In this document: piece after piece, positions 33,765-42,361 of the stretch
Layout of the letters: each line of letters begins with the position of its first letter
Position numbering within the stretch: position 1 is the first letter of the stretch
Assembly (NCBI GenBank): GCA_023958095.1
Contig: JAMLGJ010000015.1
Span: 1 to 64,000 of the forward strand
Source: Microthrixaceae bacterium
GTDB taxonomy: Bacteria > Actinomycetota > Acidimicrobiia > Acidimicrobiales > Microtrichaceae
DNA length: 64,000 nucleotides
Direction of reading: 5' to 3'
Position numbers and translations under genes: made by a program
The notes under the pieces: model-generated
Told to the model about the DNA's origin: nothing
Database searches by the model: none
What the model saw: the letters and a program-made list of their open reading frames with translations, nothing else

Positions 33765-36548
33765 ATGACGCCCCCAGTCGATGCCCCGTCGTTCGATGAC
33801 GCCCACCTCCGTGATGCCGGAGCCGTGGCCTCCTCAGCAGGGGTGGATCCGCAGTCGGGCCTCACCTCCGGTGAGGCGCAGGTGCGCCTGGAGCGCTACG
33901 GCCCCAACGAGGTGACCAGCGAACCACCACCGAGCCCCTGGGTGGTGGCACGGGGCCAGCTCTCCAACCCGATGAACGTGATGCTGCTCATCGTGGCCGT
34001 CGCCAGCCTGTTGATAGGCCAGGTGCCGACCGCGCTGGTGGTGGCGGCGTTGGTCACCTTCAACGTGGTCATGGGCACCAACCAGGAGCTGAAGGCGCAG
34101 GCCAGTGTCGATGCCCTCGCCGAGATGCAGGTGCCGGTCGCCCGGGTCCGGCGTGACCGCCAGGTGGCCGAGGTGCCGGCGGCGGAACTGGTCCCCGGGG
34201 ACGTGGTGCTCATCGAGGCCGGCGACCTCGTGCCGGCCGACGGGCGGCTCACCACGGCGGCCACGCTCGAGGTGCAGGAGGCGGCCCTCACCGGTGAGAG
34301 CGCTCCGGTGGCCAAGGACCCACGGACCCTCGAAGCCGGCGACGTGGCGCTGGGGGACCGCCAGAACATGGTCTTCCAGAACACCCAGGTGACCCGCGGG
34401 TCCGCCACCTACCTGGTCACCGCCACCGGTGCCCGCACCCAGATGGGCCGCATCGCCGACATGGTGACGGCCACGAAGCGCACGAAGTCGCCGTTGCAGC
34501 AGGAGCTCGACGGCATGACCAAGGTGTTCGGCCTCCTCGCATGGGGAGCGGTCGCGGTCATCGCGGTGGTCGGGCTGCTGCGCGGCCAGGAACTCGAAAC
34601 GCTCGTGTTGTTGTGCATATCGACGGCGATCGCGTCGATCCCCACCGGCCTGCCCACCTTCGTGCAGACGATGCTGTCCTCCGGCGCCCAGCGCCTGGCC
34701 GAGCAGAAGGCGGTGGTGAAGTCCCTCTCGGACGTGGAGACCCTGGGTGGCACAACGGTCATCAACTCCGACAAGACCGGCACCCTCACCATGAACGCGA
34801 TGACGGTCACCTCCATGTACGCGGGTGGGCGTTGGTACCGGGTGCAGGGCTCCGGATACGACAAGACCGGAGCGATCCTGGGTGCGGCGGGAACCGACAC
34901 ACCGGATTTCACCCCGCTCGCCCTCGGCCTGGCGCTGTGCTCCGATGCCGCCGTCGCCGATGACGGGTCGATAATCGGGGATCCGACCGAAGCCGCCCTC
35001 GTCGTGCTGGCCGCGAAGATCGGAGTCGACGCCGAGGCCACCCGCGAGTCGGTGCCGCGGGCCCTGGAGGTGCCCTTCGACTCCGAGTACAAGTTCATGG
35101 CCACCTTCCATGCCCGACCCGCCGAGATCCACGGGCCGGCGGTCACGAGTCCCTGGTTCATGGCGGTCAAGGGCGGACCGGACGTGGTGCTGCAGCGTTG
35201 CTCCAGCGCACTGCGTGCCGGTGAGGTCGTTCCGCTGGAGGAGATGCGCGAGGAACTGCTGGCCGCCAACCGGCGGCTCTCCGAGAAGGGTCTGCGGGTG
35301 CTCGCATTCGCGGCCCGGGGGCTCGACGAGGAGTCCATGCAGGAGGCCCGCAACGATCCGATGGGAGCGGTCCGGGACCTGGTCTTCGTCGGTCTCGTCG
35401 GCATCATCGACCCACTCAGGCCCGAGGCGGTGGAGTCCGTGCACACCGCCCTGGGTGCCGGGATCGACGTGCGCATGATCACCGGCGACCACACGATCAC
35501 CGCCCGTGCCATCGCCGACGAGCTGGGCCTCGGGCCGGGAGTGATCACCGGTACGGAGCTGCAGCACACGAGCGACGCCGACGTGGTCGCCTCGCTGCCC
35601 GAGCTGCACGTTTTCGGGCGGGTCGCCCCCGAGGACAAGCTGCGACTCGCCCGGCTGATGCAGGAATCCGGCGAGGTCGTGGCCATGACCGGCGACGCCG
35701 TCAACGATGCAGCCGCTCTGAAGCAGGCAGACGTCGGGGTTGCCATGGGCAGCGGTTCCGAGGTCTCCAAGCAGGCCGCGAAGATCGTGCTCACCGACGA
35801 CAACTTCGCGACCCTGGTGCGGGCCGTCGAGCTGGGCCGGGACATCTACCGGCGCATCTCCACCTACATCCGCCTCCAGCTGACGGTTCTGTCCTCGGTG
35901 CTGCAGCTGATGGTGTTGGCGACCATCCTCAACGTCAACGACGGCGTGGCCATGTTCCCGATGCAGCTGCTCTTCAGCAAGTTCTTCGTGGTGGTGACCG
36001 TCGTCGTCGGACTCATGGTGGACGTGCCCGACGAGGGAGTGATGCAGCGTCCCCCGAGGCACCCGGGCACTCGCATCGTCAACGGTCCCCAGGTGACCCG
36101 TTGGGCGCTCTCGGGGTTCGTGGTGGCCGCCAGCGCGCTGGCGGTGCTCCAGTGGGGTCCGGGTGAACCGTCCTCGGAGGTCGCCTCCACACCGATGACG
36201 ATGGCCTTCGCGGTGGTCTCGCTCGCAGCGGTCAACATCGGCGTGGTCATGCGTCGCGAACGAAGGGCCCCGTGGTCACCACCGATGTTCCCCTACTTCG
36301 GATGGCTCATCGCAGGATGGCTGCTGACCTGGGCCGCGGTGGAACTCGCCATGTTCCAGCGGCTGCTCGACACGGTCTCGCTGACCGGTGCCCAGTGGCT
36401 CCTGGTGCTGGCGCTGTCACTGCTGGCCCCCGGGATGCTCGGCGTCGAGAAGGTCATCCGTGTCCGCAGGGGGAACGGCTCGGACCCCGGCGAACCCGTG
36501 CAACGAAGCACTGCCGCAGCCGGCACGGCGGTGACGGGCCACGCCTAG
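33765..36548 (+). CDS. P-type cation-transporting ATPase of unusual specificity
   Basis: The 927-residue ATPase has the A-domain LTGES, the phosphorylated aspartate D336 in NSDKTGTLT, the N-domain KGGPDV loop and the hinge GDAVNDAAALK (643-). Membrane segments flank these in the usual order. The TM4 motif is PTGLP (293-297) rather than the PEGLP of calcium pumps. The TM6 region reads LLFSKFFVVVTVVV instead of the NLVTDGLPA metal-ligand loop. So the known ion-binding residues are missing and the ion is unknown. The ATG has CCAGGAG upstream. PPK2 follows 28 bases after its stop. Confidence 0.88.
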   Translation: MTPPVDAPSFDDAHLRDAGAVASSAGVDPQSGLTSGEAQVRLERYGPNEVTSEPPPSPWVVARGQLSNPMNVMLLIVAVASLLIGQVPTALVVAALVTFNVVMGTNQELKAQASVDALAEMQVPVARVRRDRQVAEVPAAELVPGDVVLIEAGDLVPADGRLTTAATLEVQEAALTGESAPVAKDPRTLEAGDVALGDRQNMVFQNTQVTRGSATYLVTATGARTQMGRIADMVTATKRTKSPLQQELDGMTKVFGLLAWGAVAVIAVVGLLRGQELETLVLLCISTAIASIPTGLPTFVQTMLSSGAQRLAEQKAVVKSLSDVETLGGTTVINSDKTGTLTMNAMTVTSMYAGGRWYRVQGSGYDKTGAILGAAGTDTPDFTPLALGLALCSDAAVADDGSIIGDPTEAALVVLAAKIGVDAEATRESVPRALEVPFDSEYKFMATFHARPAEIHGPAVTSPWFMAVKGGPDVVLQRCSSALRAGEVVPLEEMREELLAANRRLSEKGLRVLAFAARGLDEESMQEARNDPMGAVRDLVFVGLVGIIDPLRPEAVESVHTALGAGIDVRMITGDHTITARAIADELGLGPGVITGTELQHTSDADVVASLPELHVFGRVAPEDKLRLARLMQESGEVVAMTGDAVNDAAALKQADVGVAMGSGSEVSKQAAKIVLTDDNFATLVRAVELGRDIYRRISTYIRLQLTVLSSVLQLMVLATILNVNDGVAMFPMQLLFSKFFVVVTVVVGLMVDVPDEGVMQRPPRHPGTRIVNGPQVTRWALSGFVVAASALAVLQWGPGEPSSEVASTPMTMAFAVVSLAAVNIGVVMRRERRAPWSPPMFPYFGWLIAGWLLTWAAVELAMFQRLLDTVSLTGAQWLLVLALSLLAPGMLGVEKVIRVRRGNGSDPGEPVQRSTAAAGTAVTGHA

Positions 36549-36575
36549 GGCGCGGCACACCCAGGAGGCCATGAG

Positions 36576-37445
36576 ATGGCGAAACACCACCACAGCACCC
36601 ACCACGACCACGAGGGACGACACGCTGACTTCGCCGGGAGTCCGGAGGGGAGCGGTCCGACCGACCGGCCGGACAGGCTCCGCCGGAAGCACTACGAGGC
36701 CGAACTGCGCAAGCTGCAGGTTGAGCTCGTCCACCTGCAGGAGTGGGTCAAGGCGACCGGGGCGAAGGTCTGCGTCGTGTTCGAGGGACGCGACGGAGCC
36801 GGCAAGGGTGGGGTGATCAAGCGGATCACCGAGCGGGTCAGTCCGCGGGTGTTCCGGGTCGTGGCCCTTCCCGCCCCGACCCCGAGGGAACAGTCCCAGA
36901 TGTACGTGCAGCGCTACATCTCCCACTTCCCCTCCGCAGGGGAGGTCGTGATCTTCGATCGGTCCTGGTACAACCGGGCAGGTGTGGAGCGCGTGATGGG
37001 GTTCTGCACCGAGGAGGAGTCGCGCCGCTTCATCCGCATGGTCCCCGAGTTCGAACGGGCGATGGTCGACTCCGGCATCATCCTGCTCAAGTACTGGCTC
37101 GAGGTCAGCCAGGAGGAACAGACGCGCCGCCTGGAATCCAGGATCGACGACGGGCGAAAGACGTGGAAGCTCTCACCCATGGACCTCGAGTCCTACAGCC
37201 GCTGGTACGACTACTCGCGTGCGCGTGATGACATGTTCGATGCGACCGACACGGCATGGGCCCCGTGGTACGTGGTGGACTCGAACGACAAGCGGCGGGC
37301 ACGGCTCAACACGATCAGCCACCTCCTGGAGCGGATTCCCTACGAACGGAACCCACCCGCGAAGGTGACACTCCCCGAGCGCCAGGATCCCGGCGACTAC
37401 ACCGAGCCCCGTAGGGACCGCCACCGCGTGCCGGATCGGTTCTGA
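36576..37445 (+). CDS. Polyphosphate kinase 2 (PPK2 family)
   Basis: The 289-residue kinase has the Walker A loop GRDGAGKGG (71-79) and the PPK2 signature DRSWYNRAGVERV (128-140), then SYSRWYDYSRARDDMF. It moves phosphate between polyphosphate and nucleotides; length and motifs fit the one-domain class. The N-terminus is histidine-rich (HHHSTHHDHEGRH), which may bind metal. It lies 28 bases after the P-type ATPase gene, so it may be co-expressed and could feed it with ATP or GTP made from polyphosphate; this is inference. Confidence 0.9.
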   Translation: MAKHHHSTHHDHEGRHADFAGSPEGSGPTDRPDRLRRKHYEAELRKLQVELVHLQEWVKATGAKVCVVFEGRDGAGKGGVIKRITERVSPRVFRVVALPAPTPREQSQMYVQRYISHFPSAGEVVIFDRSWYNRAGVERVMGFCTEEESRRFIRMVPEFERAMVDSGIILLKYWLEVSQEEQTRRLESRIDDGRKTWKLSPMDLESYSRWYDYSRARDDMFDATDTAWAPWYVVDSNDKRRARLNTISHLLERIPYERNPPAKVTLPERQDPGDYTEPRRDRHRVPDRF

Positions 37446-37519
37446 TCGGGAGTCCGGCCGTCGCCCCGGGTCAGGTGCCGTGGCGCGGTCACCTCTCCCG
37501 CACCCGGCACCGGGACCGC

Positions 37520-37542
37520 CCCGGCTGGTGCTACCGGCCGGG
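37520..37542. terminator. Strong hairpin terminator candidate
   Basis: A nine-base stem (CCCGGCTGG 37520-37528 with CCGGCCGGG 37534-37542, one G-U pair) and a five-base loop lie between the converging PPK2 and potassium-channel genes. Confidence 0.5.
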
Positions 37543-37547
37543 ACCCT

Positions 37548-38561
37548 TCAGCGAACCGGCCAGCGTGGCGGCTCGTGATCCGATCCGCTGGCCACACGGA
37601 GGCTCTCGAGCTGGGAGTCGGTGCCGATGGCGATCAGGATCTGTCCGTCCTGCAGTGCGATGTCGGGCGACGGGTTGGTCACGAAGCTGCCGTCACTGTT
37701 GCGCATCGCGAGCACAAGTGCTCCCGTGGTCGCCCGGAGATGTGAGTCTCCCAGGGTTCTGCCCACGAGCGGGGATCCGACGGGCAGCTCCACCTCCGAG
37801 AGCTGGAACTCGAGGCCCTGTTCGTGCATCACGACGTCGACGAACTCCGCGACATGCGGTTGGGACACGAGGGCTGCGATCCGTGATCCTCCCAACTCGT
37901 GTGGGTTCACGACCCGGTTGGCCCCGGCGCGGAGCATCTTCTCCGCCGTCGGCTCGGCCCGGGCCCGGGCGACGATGAAGGCTGCCTCGTTGATCGCCCG
38001 GCTGGACAGCACCACGAAGAGGTTGTCGGCATCGGTGGCCAGTGCGGCGATGAGCGTCCCACACCGGGCCACGCCCGCCGCTGCGAGCACGGCGTCGTCG
38101 GTCGCATCCCCGGGCACATGGGGGTACGGGCAGGTGGCCAGCCGGTCGGGATCGCTCTCGACCACGACCAGCCGGTCGGTGTGGCGCGTGTGGCCGGCGA
38201 ACGCCTGGCCCACCCGGCCCCAGCCGCACAGCACGGTGTGGTCGGACATGTTGGCGATCGTGCGTTCCATGCGGCGTCTCCCGAAGGTTCTCCTGAGGTG
38301 GCCCTCCACGACGAACTCGATGACCTGGCCCGCGGCGAAGACCACCGACGCGAAGCCCATGATGATGAGCAGCATCGTGAAGAACTTCTCCGCGGCACCG
38401 AAGTCCTCGACCTCGTTGAATCCCACCGTCGAGATGGTGATCATCGTCTGGTAGAGCGAGTTGACCGGCCCGAACCCCAACAGCACGTACCCGACGAAGC
38501 CGAACAGGATCACGAGCGTCACGAGCGACAGCGCCAGGGTCACGCGTCGCAGGGGCGTCAT
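37548..38561 (-). CDS. Two-helix potassium channel with RCK (TrkA-N/TrkA-C) domains
   Basis: A 337-residue channel. Two membrane helices flank a pore loop with the filter TISTVGFNE (42-50), a variant of TVGYGD. The RCK N-domain begins HTVLCGWGRVGQAFAGH, and an RCK C-domain with VGRTLGDSHLRATTG ends the protein. It conducts K+ and is gated by ligands bound to the RCK ring. The ATG at 38561 begins the first helix (MTPLRRVTLALSLVTL); a longer frame was rejected. It converges on PPK2. Confidence 0.87.
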   Translation of the reverse strand: MTPLRRVTLALSLVTLVILFGFVGYVLLGFGPVNSLYQTMITISTVGFNEVEDFGAAEKFFTMLLIIMGFASVVFAAGQVIEFVVEGHLRRTFGRRRMERTIANMSDHTVLCGWGRVGQAFAGHTRHTDRLVVVESDPDRLATCPYPHVPGDATDDAVLAAAGVARCGTLIAALATDADNLFVVLSSRAINEAAFIVARARAEPTAEKMLRAGANRVVNPHELGGSRIAALVSQPHVAEFVDVVMHEQGLEFQLSEVELPVGSPLVGRTLGDSHLRATTGALVLAMRNSDGSFVTNPSPDIALQDGQILIAIGTDSQLESLRVASGSDHEPPRWPVR

Positions 38562-38652
38562 GGTGCCGATCGTAGGACGAGTCGACGTTTGACTCTGCAA
38601 TGATCCCCGGATCCGGAGGCCCGGGAGCGCATCCTTCAGCGCTGCAACGGGC

Positions 38653-39603
38653 TCACGCGGCGCTGCGTGTCCTGGTGCGTTGGTTCGGGTTCGGTCCCGC
38701 GAGGACGACCCGCTTCGGGTCACGCGGGTGCAGGTGTGGTGTGCCCTCCGGGAACAGGCCCTCCATCGCCCCACGGCGGATCGCGGGGCCGGAGGCCCTG
38801 ATCGTGGCGCACAGCGCGACGAAGGTGGCGCGGTCCGGGTTGCTCCAGTCGAAGTCGAAGCGTCGTCGCACGACGTCGGGAAGGTTTCCGTAGACCATCA
38901 CGCGCAGCAGGTCACCGGCACTGCGCCCCGCCAGTCCGTCGAGCAGGGAGAGCGGTCCGGGGAGGCTCACCGGTGGTCCTCCCGTTGCAGGGTTGGAGGC
39001 CGGGTCGAGCACCCACTTCACCGCTGGCGTCATCTCGAGCTCGTGACGGCATATCTCGTCGAAGCGTTCCTCGAAGTCCCCGAGTGTGGCCGGCACGGGC
39101 CGGTCGCTCACCCCGTAGCGCCGGTACCAGGTCACGGTCTCGGCGTAGAGCTGCTCGCGTTGGGCCCGCGAGAGGGGTACCGGGAAGTACAGCTCCCGGG
39201 CCCTGAAGAACTCCCAGGTGAACGTGGCGTGGGCCCACCAGAAGATGTCGGGGTCGAGGGCGTGGTAGCGGCGGCCCTTGGGGTCGACTCCCTTGATGTC
39301 CGGGTGGAAGTCGCGCACCTCGCGTCCCCGTTCGCCGCCCTGGTCCTCGTCCTCGGTGAAGATCGTGCCCCAGATGTAGGGCACCGACCGGAAGATGCGG
39401 TCGAAGGGATCGTCGAAGAAGTTGGAGTGGTCCATCACACCGGCGCCGAGCCCGGGCAGCATCAGCTGCATGATCCCCGCTGCGGTGCCGGTGAGCAGGC
39501 TCCGCGGATCGCCCGCGGTGCGCCACAGCAGCGAACCCGGACCCACGGGTGCTCCCGGTGGTCTTCCCCGCTCGCCGTGTCCCCGGTTCGGATCGGTGCT
39601 CAT
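38653..39603 (-). CDS. MpaB-type oxygenase (DUF2236)
   Basis: A 316-residue protein of the mpaB/rubber-oxygenase catalytic family. FWWAHATFTWEFFRARELYF supplies the first helix around the haem-type site. Members are often oxygenases that cleave hydrophobic chains such as polyprenoid or rubber-like molecules, but many are uncharacterised. An AGGAGG ribosome binding site precedes the ATG at 39603. The start overlaps the stop of the TetR gene, so it forms an operon and is likely under the same operator. Confidence 0.82.
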   Translation of the reverse strand: MSTDPNRGHGERGRPPGAPVGPGSLLWRTAGDPRSLLTGTAAGIMQLMLPGLGAGVMDHSNFFDDPFDRIFRSVPYIWGTIFTEDEDQGGERGREVRDFHPDIKGVDPKGRRYHALDPDIFWWAHATFTWEFFRARELYFPVPLSRAQREQLYAETVTWYRRYGVSDRPVPATLGDFEERFDEICRHELEMTPAVKWVLDPASNPATGGPPVSLPGPLSLLDGLAGRSAGDLLRVMVYGNLPDVVRRRFDFDWSNPDRATFVALCATIRASGPAIRRGAMEGLFPEGTPHLHPRDPKRVVLAGPNPNQRTRTRSAA

Positions 39604-40226
39604 GGCCTTCCTCCTATGACGGTGCGAACGTGTGACTCGACCTCTGCACGAGAGGTGGGTGAGGGATCTGCGGCTGCGAGTACCGCGAACCCGAACATGG
39701 AGGCGCCGATGGAACGGGCCCGCGACTCCGAGACGCCGAAGGACTGCACGAGTGGGACGATTCCCGGGTCCTGCACGCAGATGCCCCGTCGTGCGAGTGA
39801 GACGCGCACGCCGACCATGGCGAGGAATGCGGGGGCCCCGTCGGTGACGAGCTCGTGCAGCAACGCGGTGCACATCTGCACCACGGATTCCTCTCCGCGC
39901 GCTGCACGTGAGGCCCGTTCCCTGAGGTCGGCCTCGAATCGCTGAAGGTACTCCTGTGCGGCACCCAGGAGCAGGTCGTCGACGGTGGGGAAGTGGTAGG
40001 AGACCCGCGCGGGCGGCATGCCGGCGGCGGCTGCCACCCTGCGGTGTGTGAGGGACTCCACGCCGGTGGTGGTCACGAGCCCGCAGGCCGCGTCCATGAT
40101 CAGCCGGCGGCTCGCCGCGCCGCGTCGGTGGCGTCCGTCGCCGCTCTCCCCGTTGTCGCGGCGCGCCCTGACGACGTCACTCGGCAAAGCGGATGTCGGA
40201 CCCCCATCCGACGCGTTCTCGGCCAT
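39600..40226 (-). CDS. TetR family transcriptional regulator
   Basis: The 208-residue regulator has the helix-turn-helix RRLIMDAACGLVTTTGVESL, then THRRVAAAAGMPPARVSYHFPTVDDLL. A basic stretch (RARRDNGESGDGRHRRGAASRR) precedes it. The C-terminal ligand domain is not recognised. The ATG at 40226 is chosen because a perfect 20-bp palindrome lies directly upstream and leaves no space for a longer leader; the gene may be leaderless or use a weak ribosome site. It probably represses itself and the MpaB gene behind it. Confidence 0.83.
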   Translation of the reverse strand: MAENASDGGPTSALPSDVVRARRDNGESGDGRHRRGAASRRLIMDAACGLVTTTGVESLTHRRVAAAAGMPPARVSYHFPTVDDLLLGAAQEYLQRFEADLRERASRAARGEESVVQMCTALLHELVTDGAPAFLAMVGVRVSLARRGICVQDPGIVPLVQSFGVSESRARSIGASMFGFAVLAAADPSPTSRAEVESHVRTVIGGRP

Positions 40227-40246
40227 ATCTGTACGATCGTACAGAT
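40227..40246. promoter_or_regulatory. Perfect 20-bp palindrome, TetR operator
   Basis: ATCTGTACGATCGTACAGAT is a perfect 20-base palindrome that abuts the TetR start codon and would cover its -10 region. It lies about 85 bases from the divergent F420-type gene, so it could also control that gene. Confidence 0.75.
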
Positions 40247-40330
40247 TCCTGTCGGCCGGTGCTCGTCGCAGCGCTCCTGCGCAGTGGTGTAGGACGACGG
40301 TTGCGTGTCGGCGCAGTAGCCTGCGCGTCC

Positions 40331-40774
40331 ATGGCCAAGTCCAACAGGGTGATCGAGATCGGCGCCTGGATGCTCGAGAACGGGCACCGGCTCGCCCTCG
40401 GGGTGACGGGTGGGCGCTGGCCACGGAGGTTGCTCGGCATGGAGCCCGTGGAGCTCCACACCACGGGAAGGCGGTCCGGACAGAAGCGCTCCACGATGTT
40501 GACCGCGCCGGTCATCGACGGGGACCGGGTGGTCCTGGTCGCATCCAAGGGTGGCCACAGCGACCACCCGGACTGGTACCGCAACCTCACTGCGGATCCG
40601 CGGGTGGAGATCACCCGGGACGGCGACACGACCCCGATGGTGGCGCGCACCGCGACACCCGAGGAACGCGCCGAGCTGTGGCCGCGGATCGTGGCCAGCT
40701 ACAAGGGCTATGAGGGCTACCAGCGCAACACCGACCGGGAGATCCCGGTGGTGATCTGCGAGCCGGCCGCCTGA
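40331..40774 (+). CDS. F420-type deazaflavin-dependent nitroreductase (DDN family)
   Basis: The 147-residue split-barrel protein carries VELHTTGRRSGQKRSTML, the F420-binding signature of the DUF385/Ddn family, and SDHPDWYRNLTADPRVEI, typical of its loop. Such enzymes reduce nitro or quinone-type substrates with F420H2. The ATG begins MAKSNRVIEIGAWMLE. A second member of the family is at 63313. It is divergent from the TetR-MpaB operon with the palindrome between them. Confidence 0.85.
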   Translation: MAKSNRVIEIGAWMLENGHRLALGVTGGRWPRRLLGMEPVELHTTGRRSGQKRSTMLTAPVIDGDRVVLVASKGGHSDHPDWYRNLTADPRVEITRDGDTTPMVARTATPEERAELWPRIVASYKGYEGYQRNTDREIPVVICEPAA

Positions 40775-40781
40775 GCGAGAC

Positions 40782-40800
40782 CGGTCCTGCGCACGGGCCG
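40782..40800. terminator. Hairpin terminator candidate with T-rich tail
   Basis: CGGTCC (40782-40787) pairs with GGGCCG (40795-40800), followed by TTGTGTGGTT, between the converging F420-type and zwf genes. Confidence 0.45.
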
Positions 40801-40809
40801 TTGTGTGGT

Positions 40810-42300
40810 TCAGCCGTCTCGGGTGCGCCACTGGCGCTCGAAGGGAAGCCTCCAGGTGTATGGCGCAACGACGGTGTGCATCGCTTCGGGCCCCCAGCTT
40901 CCCGGGAAGTAGGGGTGGACCCGTGGCGGATGCTCGATCAGGTCCGCTGCGACCTCCCAGAGCCGTTCTATGCCCTCGGAACTGGTGAACAACGTCTGCT
41001 CGCCGGCCATCGCGTCGTGTATGAGCCGTTCGTAGGCCTCGAGCACGTTCTTCTCGTCGTCGGTCTCGTGGGTCGCGAACTGCATGCTGAGCTTGTCGAG
41101 GACGAACCCGGGTCCGGGTCGCTTGCCGTAGAACGACAGCGACAGCTTCGAGGAATCGGCGAGGTCGAAGGTCAGGTGGTCCGGGCCGAGTGAGCCCACT
41201 CCCGAACCACGGGGGAACATGCTCCGGGGTGGCTCGTTGAACGCGATCGAGACTATGCGGGCGCCCTCGGCGAGCCGCTTGCCGGTGCGCAGGAAGAACG
41301 GGACACCTGCCCAGCGCCAGTTGTCCACCCAGCACCTGAGTGCCACGAAGGTGTCGGTCTGGGAGTCGGGATCCACTCCCTCGATCTCGCGATATCCGGC
41401 GAACTGACCGCGCACGACGTCCTCGGAGCGGATCGGCAGCATGGAGCGGAAGACCTTGTTCTTCTCCTCGTTGATCGCTCCGGGTTCGAGCGCCGTGGGC
41501 GGCTCCATGGCCACGAACGCCATGATCTGGAACAGGTGGGTGACGACCATGTCCCTGAAGGCCCCGGCGGACTCGTAGAACTCGGCGCGGGTCGCGATGG
41601 ACAGCGTCTCGGGCACGTCGATCTGTACGTGGTCGATGTGCTGGCGGTTCCAGATGGGCTCGAACAGGCCGTTCGCGAACCGGAAGGCGAGGATGTTGAG
41701 CGCCGCCTCCTTGCCGAGGAAGTGATCGATCCGGAAAATCTCGCTCTCGTCGAACACGGAGCGGACGTGTGCGTTGAGGGAGCGGGCACTCGCCAGGTCG
41801 GTTCCGAAGGGCTTCTCCATCACGACCCGTGCGCGCTCGGCCAACCCGGCCTCACCCAGGGTCGTCACAACGGTCCGGGCGGCACCAGGATGGATGCTCA
41901 GGTAGTGCAGGCGCCTCGTGTTCCCCGGCTCCGCATCCAGCTCCGCCTCGCAACTCTGGACCGCGGCTGCCAACCCAGCCGGGCCGTCGACCTGGGACAC
42001 ATAGCGCAGCAGCGCGGAGAACTCGTCCCACGCAGCGGCCATGACAGCTGGGCTGGCGAACTGGTCGCAGCCCTCCTTCGCGATTCGGGCGAATCCGGCA
42101 TCGTCGAGCGCCTCGAGCGAGGTCCCCAGGATCCGGCACTCCGGGAGCAGGCCCGCATCGAACAGTCGCAGCAGACCCGGCAGCAGCTTGCGGCGGGCGA
42201 GGTCACCCGTGGCCCCGAACAGGACGATGACGTGAGGGTCGAGGTGGCGGTCAACCGCGTGCTGCACGCGTCCAACGCTAGGAATGGCACGTTTCGCCAC
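40810..42300 (-). CDS. zwf: Glucose-6-phosphate 1-dehydrogenase
   Basis: A 496-residue enzyme. VLFGATGDLARRKL (29-39) is the NADP-binding loop and RIDHFLGKE (190-198) the catalytic signature with the active histidine. The C-terminal domain has FLRTGKRL for substrate binding. It oxidises glucose 6-phosphate to 6-phosphogluconolactone and makes NADPH for the oxidative pentose phosphate or Entner-Doudoroff route. The start is uncertain: GTG 42300 has no clear ribosome site, and GTG 42267 is in frame. It lies 61 bases after the nitroreductase gene on the same strand and may be co-transcribed. No gnd or pgl gene lies nearby. Confidence 0.93.
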   Translation of the reverse strand: MAKRAIPSVGRVQHAVDRHLDPHVIVLFGATGDLARRKLLPGLLRLFDAGLLPECRILGTSLEALDDAGFARIAKEGCDQFASPAVMAAAWDEFSALLRYVSQVDGPAGLAAAVQSCEAELDAEPGNTRRLHYLSIHPGAARTVVTTLGEAGLAERARVVMEKPFGTDLASARSLNAHVRSVFDESEIFRIDHFLGKEAALNILAFRFANGLFEPIWNRQHIDHVQIDVPETLSIATRAEFYESAGAFRDMVVTHLFQIMAFVAMEPPTALEPGAINEEKNKVFRSMLPIRSEDVVRGQFAGYREIEGVDPDSQTDTFVALRCWVDNWRWAGVPFFLRTGKRLAEGARIVSIAFNEPPRSMFPRGSGVGSLGPDHLTFDLADSSKLSLSFYGKRPGPGFVLDKLSMQFATHETDDEKNVLEAYERLIHDAMAGEQTLFTSSEGIERLWEVAADLIEHPPRVHPYFPGSWGPEAMHTVVAPYTWRLPFERQWRTRDG

Positions 42301-42361
42301 CTTTGCGGCAGCACTAGTTCTGGGTGAACGGATCCTCGGTCAAGAGACGTTGCCCCGGCGC

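Noticed and set aside
33834-36062. 742-codon minus-strand open frame
   Set aside because: It is antisense to the P-type ATPase and is a His/Gly-rich shadow protein.
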